From positions 496,001 to 560,000 of the forward strand of contig CAVOHB010000006.1 of NCBI GenBank assembly GCA_963695705.1: DNA of 64,000 bases. Direction: 5' to 3'. This document shows, in pieces, positions 17,674 through 23,626 of this stretch. Position 1 is the first letter of the stretch. Each line of letters starts with the position of its first letter. The stretch is from JBKPNJ01 sp963695705 (GTDB lineage: Bacteria; Actinomycetota; Actinomycetes; Propionibacteriales; Nocardioidaceae). A program made the position numbers and the translations under genes. Below the pieces are notes generated by a model that had not been told where the DNA came from, did not search any database, and worked only from the letters and a program-made list of their open reading frames with translations.

Positions 17674-18570
17674 GTGATAGTCATCGGCGCTCCGTTCAAC
17701 TCCGCCGGCCGCCCGGACGGGGTGGCCGCAGCCCCGCGGGCCCTGCGGGACGCGGGACTGATGGCCCGTCTGCCGCGTGCACAGGACGCCGGGGACGTCG
17801 ACGTCGGCGTGCTCCGGCAGGTGCGGGAGCAGCGCAGCGGACTGCTGGCGCTGGACGGCCTGCACGCGATGACCGCTTCGTTGAGCCGGACGGTGGCCGC
17901 CCGTCTGCGCGATGGCGAGCAGCCGTTGGTCATCGGCGGTGACTGCCCGGTCCTGTTCGGGTGCCTGCGCGGCTGCACCGACACCGTCGGCGACGTCGGC
18001 CTGCTTTTCGTCGACGGACACGAGGATGCCTGGCCACCCGCGCGCAGCACCACCGGTGAGGCCGCCGACTGCGAGCTCGGACTCATTCTGGGGCTGAACC
18101 GCGAGGAGCTGCCGGACACCTTGACCCGGCTGCTGCCGACTCTCGACCCGCGTGGCGTCGTGGCCCTCGGTCCGCGCGACCTCGACGAGCTGACCGCGCA
18201 CGCCGTTGACTCGCTGGCGGACGTCATCACGATCCACACCGCCGAGCGCATCGGGGCGGATGACGACGCGGCAACGGCCTGCGCGGTGGAGTCAACAGAT
18301 CTCATCCTGAGCCGCGTCCGCCACTGGTGGCTGCACATCGACCTGGACGTCCTGTCGACCGAAGCGCTGCCCGCCGTCGACTACCCCCAGCCCGGCGGCC
18401 TGAGCTGGTCGGCGCTGGAGGCCGTCACCGCAGCCGCGCTGAATGCACCGGGGTGCCTCGGGATCACCGTGTGCATCTACAACCCCGACCTCGACCCGAA
18501 CCGCGTGCACGCCGGCCGCATCGTGGAGTTCGTGGGACGGATGAGCGAACAGTGGCAGCTGCCGGCCTGA
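17674..18570 (+). CDS. Arginase/agmatinase-family (ureohydrolase-fold) protein
   Basis: A 298-aa ureohydrolase-fold protein starting at GTG 17674 (MIVIGAPFNSAGRPDGVAAA). The dimanganese-site motifs are recognisable: GGDCP near residues 88-92, FVDGHEDA near 112-119 and HIDLDVL near 222-228, followed by YPQPGGLSW. The histidine of the usual GGDHS motif is replaced by cysteine, and the usual DPS after the DxD motif reads STEA. Metal content or substrate may therefore differ from arginine, agmatine or formimidoylglutamate. Similar variants occur in other actinobacterial family members as far as I recall. No neighbouring urea-cycle genes are present. Confidence 0.85.
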   Translation: MIVIGAPFNSAGRPDGVAAAPRALRDAGLMARLPRAQDAGDVDVGVLRQVREQRSGLLALDGLHAMTASLSRTVAARLRDGEQPLVIGGDCPVLFGCLRGCTDTVGDVGLLFVDGHEDAWPPARSTTGEAADCELGLILGLNREELPDTLTRLLPTLDPRGVVALGPRDLDELTAHAVDSLADVITIHTAERIGADDDAATACAVESTDLILSRVRHWWLHIDLDVLSTEALPAVDYPQPGGLSWSALEAVTAAALNAPGCLGITVCIYNPDLDPNRVHAGRIVEFVGRMSEQWQLPA

Positions 18571-18649
18571 CCGGTGCCGGCTTGCACGAGGTATCACACT
18601 GGAGCGTCGCTGGCCCCGCGCCTCGTAGCGGTGCGGAGCCTGCGATGGC

Positions 18650-19492
18650 TCAGTTCTTGCGGCGGTAGAGGTACACGGTCAGCGGAGCGAACACCGCGGT
18701 GAGCGCCGCGGCGCTCACCAGCACGCCGCCGACCTGCCCGACGGTCGCCGTTCCGTCCATCAGGCCACGCTCTGCCGTGACGAGATGCGAGATCGGGTTG
18801 ACGTTGACGAACGTCTCGAGCCAGCCGGGCAGAGTCGTGGGTTCGACGAAGGTGTTGCTGAGGAACGTCAGTGGGAAGATCAACGTGAAACCGGTGTTCA
18901 TCACCGCGTTCGGCGACCGCATCACCAGCCCCACCGTGGTGAAGACCCATGCCAGCCCGCAGGCGAACACGACCACGAGCAGCAGCGCCTCGGCCACCCC
19001 GAGGGCGCCGGCCACGGCCCGGTAGCCCAGCGCGAAGCCGAGCACCATGACCACGGACGCGGCGAGCAGGTAGCGGACGCTGTCTCCCAGCACCGCGCCG
19101 ACCAGCGGCGCCGGTCTCGAGATCGGAAGAGAGCGGAAGCGGTCGACGACGCCCTTGGTGATGTCGGTGTTCAGCGCGACACCGGCGTACACGGTGGTGA
19201 ACATAACCGTCATCACCAGGTTGCCGGGTAGGAAGAACTGCAGGTAGTCACCGGTCGAGCCGGCGACGGCACCGCCGAAGATGTAGGTGAACATCAGTGT
19301 GAACAGGACCGGAGTCACCGTCACGTCCAGCAGCTGTTCGGGGACGTGCTTGATCTTCAGCATCCCCCGCCAGCCGAACGTGAGGCAGGCCGACAGTGCG
19401 CTCGCGCGTGCCGGCCGCTGACCGGACGACAGGACGGCATGGATGGCCCCGCCAGCCGGACCGGGACGCACGGGCCGCACCGGCGTCGTCAT
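18650..19492 (-). CDS. ABC-2 type transporter permease (DrrB-like)
   Basis: A 280-aa membrane protein with about six hydrophobic segments. LPGNLVMTVMFTTVYAGVAL is followed by the signature ALNTDITKGVVDRFRSLPIS, and NTFVEPTTLPGWL with NPISHLVTAERGLMDG comes near the C-terminus. These are hallmarks of DrrB-like efflux permeases that pair with a DrrA ATPase. Start ATG 19492 overlaps the stop of the ATPase gene as ATGA, so they are translationally coupled. The substrate is unknown; relatives export antibiotics or lipids. Confidence 0.9.
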   Translation of the reverse strand: MTTPVRPVRPGPAGGAIHAVLSSGQRPARASALSACLTFGWRGMLKIKHVPEQLLDVTVTPVLFTLMFTYIFGGAVAGSTGDYLQFFLPGNLVMTVMFTTVYAGVALNTDITKGVVDRFRSLPISRPAPLVGAVLGDSVRYLLAASVVMVLGFALGYRAVAGALGVAEALLLVVVFACGLAWVFTTVGLVMRSPNAVMNTGFTLIFPLTFLSNTFVEPTTLPGWLETFVNVNPISHLVTAERGLMDGTATVGQVGGVLVSAAALTAVFAPLTVYLYRRKN

Positions 19493-20514
19493 ACTGTCTC
19501 CTCCTCGGTCAGGGCGGAACCTTCGACACCGTCGTCCGCGTCGGACGCATCCCCAGCCTCGGCTGCCACGGCGGGGTGGCCGGTCAGCGCCAGGAAGACC
19601 TCGTCGAGGCTCGGCTGCCCGAGGGAGAAGTCGCCGATCGCTATGCCGGCGCGCGAAATCTCGCCGATAGCCTGCGCGGCTCTGCCGGTGTCGCTGCACG
19701 CCGCCGACAGCGCCGATGGGTCCTCCTCCAGGTGCACGTGGCCGTCGAGCACCCGCCCCAGCACCTGCTCGGCGTGGACCCGGCTGTCCGGGTCCAGCAG
19801 GCGCACGTGCAGGATCCCCTGCCCCACCGAGGCTTTCAGCTGGCTGGGGGTTCCCTCGGCGATGACCTTGCCGTGATCGATCACCGCGATCCCCTCGGCA
19901 AGCTGATCGGCCTCGTCGAGGTACTGCGTGCAGAGCAGCACCGTCGTCCCGTCGGCGACCAGGGCCCGGATGATGTCCCACACCTGGTTGCGGGAGCGCG
20001 GGTCGAGGCCGGTCGTCGGCTCGTCGAGAATCATCAGCTCGGGCGTGACGACGATGCTGGCGGCGAGGTCGAGCCGACGCCGCATTCCGCCGGAGTACCG
20101 CTTGACCAGGCGCCCCGACGCATCGCCGAGCCCGAAGGCCTCGAGGAGTTCGGCTGCCCTGGACCGGGCTCGCGGGCGTTTGAGGCCGAGAAGCCGGCCC
20201 AGGAGTACGAGGTTCTCCCTACCGGTGAGCTCCTCGTCGACCGATGCCAGTTGGCCGGTCAGACTGATGAGCTCCCGGACCGTTGCCGCCTCGCGGACGA
20301 TGTCGTGGCCGAGCACCCGCGCCTCGCCGGCGTCGGGCCGCAGCAGTGTCGCCAGCATCCGGATCGTCGTGGTCTTGCCGGCCCCGTTGGGGCCGAGGAC
20401 CCCGTACACCGCGCCGCGGGGAACCACGAGGTCGACTCCGTCGACCGCCCGGGTCGGCCCGAAGGCCTTGACGAGGCCGGAGGCCTCGACGGCGAGACCG
20501 GAGTTCGCGGACAT
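19489..20514 (-). CDS. DrrA-like ABC transporter ATPase
   Basis: A 341-aa ATPase: Walker A GVLGPNGAGKTTTIRML, Q-loop region SLTGQLASVDEELTGRENL, signature RYSGGMRRRLDLAASI, Walker B LMILDEPTTGLDPRSRN. The C-terminal extension with GQPSLDEVFLALTGHPA is characteristic of DrrA-type subunits. Start ATG 20514 (MSANSGLAVEASGLVKAFG); an upstream reading to 20739 runs into the SOS-box promoter region and was rejected. Gene order is ATPase then permease, with a 4-base overlap. It is divergent from the LysM gene. Confidence 0.92.
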   Translation of the reverse strand: MSANSGLAVEASGLVKAFGPTRAVDGVDLVVPRGAVYGVLGPNGAGKTTTIRMLATLLRPDAGEARVLGHDIVREAATVRELISLTGQLASVDEELTGRENLVLLGRLLGLKRPRARSRAAELLEAFGLGDASGRLVKRYSGGMRRRLDLAASIVVTPELMILDEPTTGLDPRSRNQVWDIIRALVADGTTVLLCTQYLDEADQLAEGIAVIDHGKVIAEGTPSQLKASVGQGILHVRLLDPDSRVHAEQVLGRVLDGHVHLEEDPSALSAACSDTGRAAQAIGEISRAGIAIGDFSLGQPSLDEVFLALTGHPAVAAEAGDASDADDGVEGSALTEEETV

Positions 20515-20640
20515 GTGGCTCCTCGGATCGTCACCCCTCACGCTAGCGCCGCCGCCGGCTCCCGGCGGGGGCCGCGGATGAACGGCAGACGATTCCGGGT
20601 AGTTCCTGGGGTGGACAGCGCAGCGGCGAGTGGTGTAGGA

Positions 20641-20673
20641 CTGTACATGTGTTCGATTCGAACAGGCATTCGA
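20641..20673. promoter_or_regulatory. Tandem LexA (SOS) boxes before the LysM gene
   Basis: TCGAACAGGCATTCGA (20658-20673) matches the actinobacterial SOS box with one change, and the adjacent CTGTACATGTGTTCGA (20641-20656) is a weaker second match. They lie 119-151 bases upstream of the LysM start. Paired sites suggest tight LexA repression of the LysM gene and possibly of the divergent ABC operon. Confidence 0.75.
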
Positions 20674-20791
20674 TTCAGCGGCGGCCGAACGGTCCGGTGT
20701 CGGTGGAGGCCGGTAGACCTCTTCTGGACGAGCGAACACGACCCGCGTGGACTATCAGCAGGGGTCGAGCACTTCCCCAGGAGGTCAGACC

Positions 20792-21181
20792 ATGAGCACA
20801 AGCGTTGCCTACCTTCCGGCAGCCGCCCCCGCCGACCCAGCGGTGGACCGCCGGCAGGACCCCGTCGACGTGCGGACGCCCGCAGGCGTCCGCCTGACGA
20901 GGCGGGGCCGGATCACTGTGCTGGGGGGCTTTGTCGCCGCCGCGTTCGCGGTCTTCATCGTCATCGGTGCTCAGTCGGCAGCGGTCCCGGCCGACGTGCG
21001 ATTCGAACACGCCCGGATCGTGCATGTGCAGTCGGGTCAGACGCTCTGGGACATCGCGGGCACCGTGGCGCCCCAAGAGGATCCCCGGGCGGTTGTCCAG
21101 GCGATCGTGGACCTCAACGCGCTCGGTGACGCGGGCTCCATACAGGTAGGCGAAGAGCTCGCCATTCCCGACGTCCGTTGA
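20792..21181 (+). CDS. SOS-regulated LysM membrane protein (YneA/DivS-like candidate)
   Basis: A 129-aa protein with one membrane segment (about residues 40-65, ITVLGGFVAAAFAVFIVIG) and a C-terminal extracellular LysM domain (VHVQSGQTLWDIAGTVAP ... VGEELAIPDV). This architecture, the tandem LexA boxes and the neighbourhood of lexA and nrdR match the SOS cell-division inhibitors YneA (Bacillus) and DivS (Corynebacterium), which delay septation during DNA repair. The function is inferred from these features, as sequence identity in this group is low. Start ATG 20792 follows AGGAGG by 7 bases. Confidence 0.82.
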   Translation: MSTSVAYLPAAAPADPAVDRRQDPVDVRTPAGVRLTRRGRITVLGGFVAAAFAVFIVIGAQSAAVPADVRFEHARIVHVQSGQTLWDIAGTVAPQEDPRAVVQAIVDLNALGDAGSIQVGEELAIPDVR

Positions 21182-21211
21182 CGCGGCGACCCGGCGGCGT
21201 AGCGCCCGGAG

Positions 21212-21853
21212 TCAGCCGGCGTGTTGTGACGCGGCAGCCGATGCGCGCCCCGCACCGGTGCGCTCGGTCCTCGCGTCGCCGGTCGACAGGCGTCCGCTCA
21301 CGCCCTCCAGATGGGCTCGGATGAACCAGTGGAAGAGCTCCAGAGCGCGGGTCTGGCCGATGAGCATGTCCTCGCTGATCGGGTCGATGTCGCCGGCGGT
21401 CTCGAGCGCCTCTCGGTGGTCCTTGATAAAGCCGTCATACACGACATCGAGGGCACCGAGATGCTCGTCGGTGGTGGCCCGGCCCAGGGAGTAGTCGTCC
21501 CAGCTTCGAGACTTGACCAGCGCGCCGGGCGTCCCGATCGGTGACAGCCCGAGCGTCGCGATGCGCTCTGCGGTCTCATCGATCATGTCGCGTACCGCGG
21601 TCACCTGTGGGTCGATCATCTCGTGCACCGCGATGAAGTGCGGGCCTACGACGTTCCAGTGCACGTGCTTGAGGGTCAGCGCAAGGTCGTTCAGTGCGTG
21701 CAGGCGGGCCTGGAGGGCCTGGGCGACCTTGTGGCCGTCCTTCACCTTCACGCCCGGAACGGTGTAGTTTCCGGCTCGGGGCCTGCCGGTGGTTGAGCCG
21801 TTGCTAGCGGATGTGCGGGTCGACTTCTTCGCAGTCGAGTTCTTGGTAGCCAT
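21212..21853 (-). CDS. Dps-family DNA-protecting ferritin-like protein
   Basis: Dps proteins form 12-subunit shells that store iron, remove peroxide and often bind DNA. The 213-aa sequence has a Lys/Ser/Thr-rich N-terminal tail (ATKNSTAKKSTRTSA), likely for DNA binding. The ferritin-like domain carries the inter-subunit ferroxidase residues in LKHVHWNVVGPHF, HEMID and RDMIDETAERI. The C-terminal tail after HLEGVSGRLS is longer than usual. Start ATG 21853. Convergent with the LysM gene. Confidence 0.93.
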   Translation of the reverse strand: MATKNSTAKKSTRTSASNGSTTGRPRAGNYTVPGVKVKDGHKVAQALQARLHALNDLALTLKHVHWNVVGPHFIAVHEMIDPQVTAVRDMIDETAERIATLGLSPIGTPGALVKSRSWDDYSLGRATTDEHLGALDVVYDGFIKDHREALETAGDIDPISEDMLIGQTRALELFHWFIRAHLEGVSGRLSTGDARTERTGAGRASAAASQHAG

Positions 21854-22186
21854 GCTTCGACCGTACCCAGACTTCCGCGGCAGCACACCCTTCACCACCC
21901 AGCCGCCCGCCATCCCCCGCGGTCCGACAACGTGTCACGCCAGCATGACCGCACCGCACCGACCTTTTGCGCGGTAGGTGGTCACCGGCCGGCCGTGACC
22001 AACAACTGCGCAATTCCCGGCAGTGGCCCGGGGCTGGTGACAGTTCATGACGGCGATCCGACACGTCTCGTCCGCCGCATAGGCACGCCGGGGGGAGCCG
22101 GAGAATACGAAGTTCTCCTCATGTGGGGTGGGGGTCCTTAGGCGGAACGTGGAACGTGACGAACCTCTAACACCAAGGAGCCCACG
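21854..22186. other. Intergenic leader with repeat copy B and a small hairpin
   Basis: No gene longer than 60 codons is convincing here. The stretch holds copy B of the dispersed repeat (21943-22032). The hairpin GGAGAATACGAAGTTCTCC (6-bp stem) begins near 22100, about 70 bases before the strong ribosome binding site of the 59-aa gene. The span could be a promoter and leader for that gene; I could not match it to a known riboswitch class. Confidence 0.5.
21943..22032 (+). repeat. Dispersed repeat, copy B
   Basis: Counterpart of 8915-9000 on the opposite strand, sharing six ordered sequence blocks including GGTCACCGGCC and CAACAACTGCGCAA. In this copy GGTCAC and GTGACC flank a GC-rich centre (21980-22000), which could form a short stem. 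Confidence 0.6.
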
Positions 22187-22366
22187 ATGAACACCATCCC
22201 GCTGGCCGTCTCGTCGGCTGTTGTCGACATCTTGGCAAAGGACCGCCTGCGCACCGCTGAAGCGGCCCGGAGGGCCGCCTCACTGAATGGCCGAGCCGCA
22301 GGCCGGGACCGTCGCCCGCGTCTTGCCTGGTTCCACCGCTCGACGGCGCCGGTGGCGGGCGCCTGA
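22187..22366 (+). CDS. Small conserved-looking protein (59 aa)
   Basis: This 59-codon frame encodes MNTIPLAVSSAVVDILAKDR, then an Ala/Arg-rich helix and a basic tail ending STAPVAGA. An AAGGAG ribosome binding site sits 7 bases before ATG 22187, and a perfect 18-bp hairpin begins 18 bases after the stop. Strong initiation and termination signals argue that it is a real gene. I do not recognise a family with confidence; the amphipathic helix followed by basic residues could bind nucleic acid or membrane. Confidence 0.7.
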   Translation: MNTIPLAVSSAVVDILAKDRLRTAEAARRAASLNGRAAGRDRRPRLAWFHRSTAPVAGA

Positions 22367-22383
22367 CGAGGCTCCTGCCATGT

Positions 22384-22428
22384 CATTCCGCGGGTTCGAT
22401 CTGTTCCAAGGATCGAACCCGCGGAATG
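22384..22428 (+). terminator. Perfect 18-bp stem-loop after the 59-aa gene
   Basis: Arms CATTCCGCGGGTTCGATC (22384-22401) and its exact reverse complement (22411-22428) flank a 9-base loop TGTTCCAAG. There is no U-tract, which is usual for actinobacterial intrinsic terminators. It most likely ends the small-gene transcript. Confidence 0.75.
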
Positions 22429-22584
22429 AGTGACGGCGGCAGCCACAGACGACAGAGGCCCGCCGGCGCATGGACTCCCTCCCGGCCGGACGGGGGTCAC
22501 GTCGGCTCCGTGACGTGCGCAATCGTCCCGGCGGAGACCAGGATCGAGGCTGCATCGGCTCTCGTCCAGAGTCGGCGGCCAGCT

Positions 22585-22636
22585 GGATGTCGGATCGCTT
22601 CAAAAAGCGTCGGATCGCGTGAAACAAGTGTCGGAT
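22585..22636 (+). repeat. Three-unit 20-21 bp repeat array (core TGTCGGAT)
   Basis: The cores end at 22595 (GATGTCGGAT), 22615 (AAGCGTCGGAT) and 22636 (AAGTGTCGGAT), 20 and 21 bp apart on the same strand. The last unit and its flank (CAAGTGTCGGATGGCG) nearly match a unit of the array at 9067 (TAAGTGTCGGATGGCG). Same interpretation as for that array: IS-end remnant or protein-binding repeats. Confidence 0.6.
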
Positions 22637-22776
22637 GGCGGGGGAGAGGGTGCGACACGCCGGGGCGACGCGCGGGTCATGGCGGGTTCATGGTGCCTGA
22701 CCTGGGCCGACGCAGATTGGCGGGCCTGCTGCGCGACAGCCCTTGCGCCAGGTCGGCGACCGACGTACGGTTACCC

Positions 22777-22825
22777 CCAGATATAGTAGTTACAGGGGTG
22801 TAAGTTCTCCACAGATAGTGGTAAC
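22777..22825. promoter_or_regulatory. Pair of candidate NrdR boxes before nrdR-nrdJ
   Basis: CCAGATATAGTAGTTAC (22777-22793) and CCACAGATAGTGGTAAC (22809-22825) are related to each other and to the AT-rich NrdR box core. They start 32 bp apart, about three helical turns. NrdR is known to bind paired boxes at whole-turn spacing before ribonucleotide reductase operons. Their place 130-180 bases before nrdR fits autoregulation. Confidence 0.65.
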
Positions 22826-22857
22826 GGACCCACAACTGGGCTGCGTTCATCCCCAGC

Positions 22858-22866
22858 TTGTCCACA
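22858..22866 (+). promoter_or_regulatory. DnaA-box match TTGTCCACA
   Basis: TTGTCCACA is the actinobacterial DnaA-box consensus. A one-mismatch copy, TTCTCCACA, lies at 22805-22813 and overlaps the second NrdR box. DnaA control of ribonucleotide reductase genes is known in other bacteria; two sites are too few for an origin. Confidence 0.4.
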
Positions 22867-22957
22867 GATCGGTCCCCAGACGGGGCCAACGATGTCGGTG
22901 GCGGCGGGTAGAAAGATCTGTAGTGCGAACGCTCGGACGGGCAGGGAGGCGGCAACG

Positions 22958-23509
22958 ATGCACTGCCCGTACTGCCGGCATACCGACACCCGGGTGCTTG
23001 ACTCGCGGGTGACAGACGACGGCGGCGCGATCCGGCGTCGGCGCACGTGTCCCGCCTGCCAGCGGCGTTTCTCCACCGTCGAGCAGATGCAGCTGACCGT
23101 GGTGAAGCGCTCCGGCGCTACCGAGCCGTTCAACCGCGACAAGGCGATCGCCGGGGTACGCAAGGCCTGCAAAGGCCGTCCGGTCACCGAACACGACCTG
23201 GCGCTGCTCGGTCAGAGCGTCGAGGACGCGCTGCGCGGCGGCGGCTGGGCCGAGGTGCCGGCCCACGAGGTGGGACTGGCCATCCTGGGCCCTCTTCGCG
23301 AGCTCGACGAGGTGGCGTACCTGCGCTTCGCATCCGTGTACCGCGCGTTCGAGAGCGCGGAGGACTTCGAGACCGAGATCGCCATGCTCCGGGCGGAGGC
23401 GCCCGCACCGGCGATCGCGGTCGAGCAGGCCGCGGACCAGGCGCACGAACACATCCGCGGCACGTCATACGAGGCGCCGGGCGAGACCACCGCATACCTG
23501 GAAACCTGA
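22958..23509 (+). CDS. nrdR: Transcriptional repressor NrdR
   Basis: NrdR represses ribonucleotide reductase genes when its ATP-cone senses dATP and ATP. The 183-aa protein starts at ATG 22958 (MHCPYCRHTDTRVLDSRV). Its zinc ribbon uses Cys3, Cys6, Cys31 and Cys34 (CPYC and CPAC), followed by an ATP-cone beginning VVKRSGATEPFNRDKAIAGV. An upstream in-frame reading to 22892 adds 22 residues before the conserved Met and was rejected. A GGGAGG ribosome binding site is present. nrdJ follows after 117 bases. Confidence 0.96.
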   Translation: MHCPYCRHTDTRVLDSRVTDDGGAIRRRRTCPACQRRFSTVEQMQLTVVKRSGATEPFNRDKAIAGVRKACKGRPVTEHDLALLGQSVEDALRGGGWAEVPAHEVGLAILGPLRELDEVAYLRFASVYRAFESAEDFETEIAMLRAEAPAPAIAVEQAADQAHEHIRGTSYEAPGETTAYLET

Positions 23510-23626
23510 ACGGCACAAGGCCGCACCGGGCACATCCATGTCCGGGCGGTTGTTGAGACAACAGAGATCGCAGGCAGTACGCACAACATGGCATGGCCCT
23601 CGGGAGCCACGGAACGGGAGAGGTCG

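Larger units (their letters stand above)
22367..22957. other. Long nrdR upstream region
   Basis: Nearly 600 bases without a credible gene. In order it contains the hairpin terminator, the second 21-bp repeat array (22585-22636), paired NrdR-box candidates (22777-22825) and a DnaA-box match (22858-22866). Open frames across it have poor codon bias. Confidence 0.6.

Noticed and set aside
17492..17677. A short frame with a hydrophobic stretch (VVLLVVVNVLYIA) before the arginase-like gene
   Set aside because: No ribosome binding site, no family match, and it overlaps the next gene's start; possibly a remnant but not supportable.
19396..21129. A 577-codon plus-strand frame across the ABC ATPase and LysM genes
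   Set aside because: It crosses the SOS-box promoter region and runs antisense to well-defined DrrA/DrrB motifs.
21980..22130. Possible riboswitch in the leader of the 59-aa gene
   Set aside because: Compared by eye with cobalamin, c-di-AMP (ydaO) and SAM classes, no required conserved core was found. The segment is better described as a repeat plus a small hairpin.
22384..22428. tRNA T-arm-like GGTTCGATC in the hairpin
   Set aside because: The perfect inverted repeat explains it; no acceptor stem or anticodon arm is present.
22800..22870. Replication origin because of DnaA boxes
   Set aside because: Only one perfect and one near match, no dnaA or dnaN genes and no AT-rich unwinding element.
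22740..22958. Adenosylcobalamin riboswitch before nrdR-nrdJ
   Set aside because: No B12-box-like core was found. B12 riboswitches usually control the B12-independent reductase instead.
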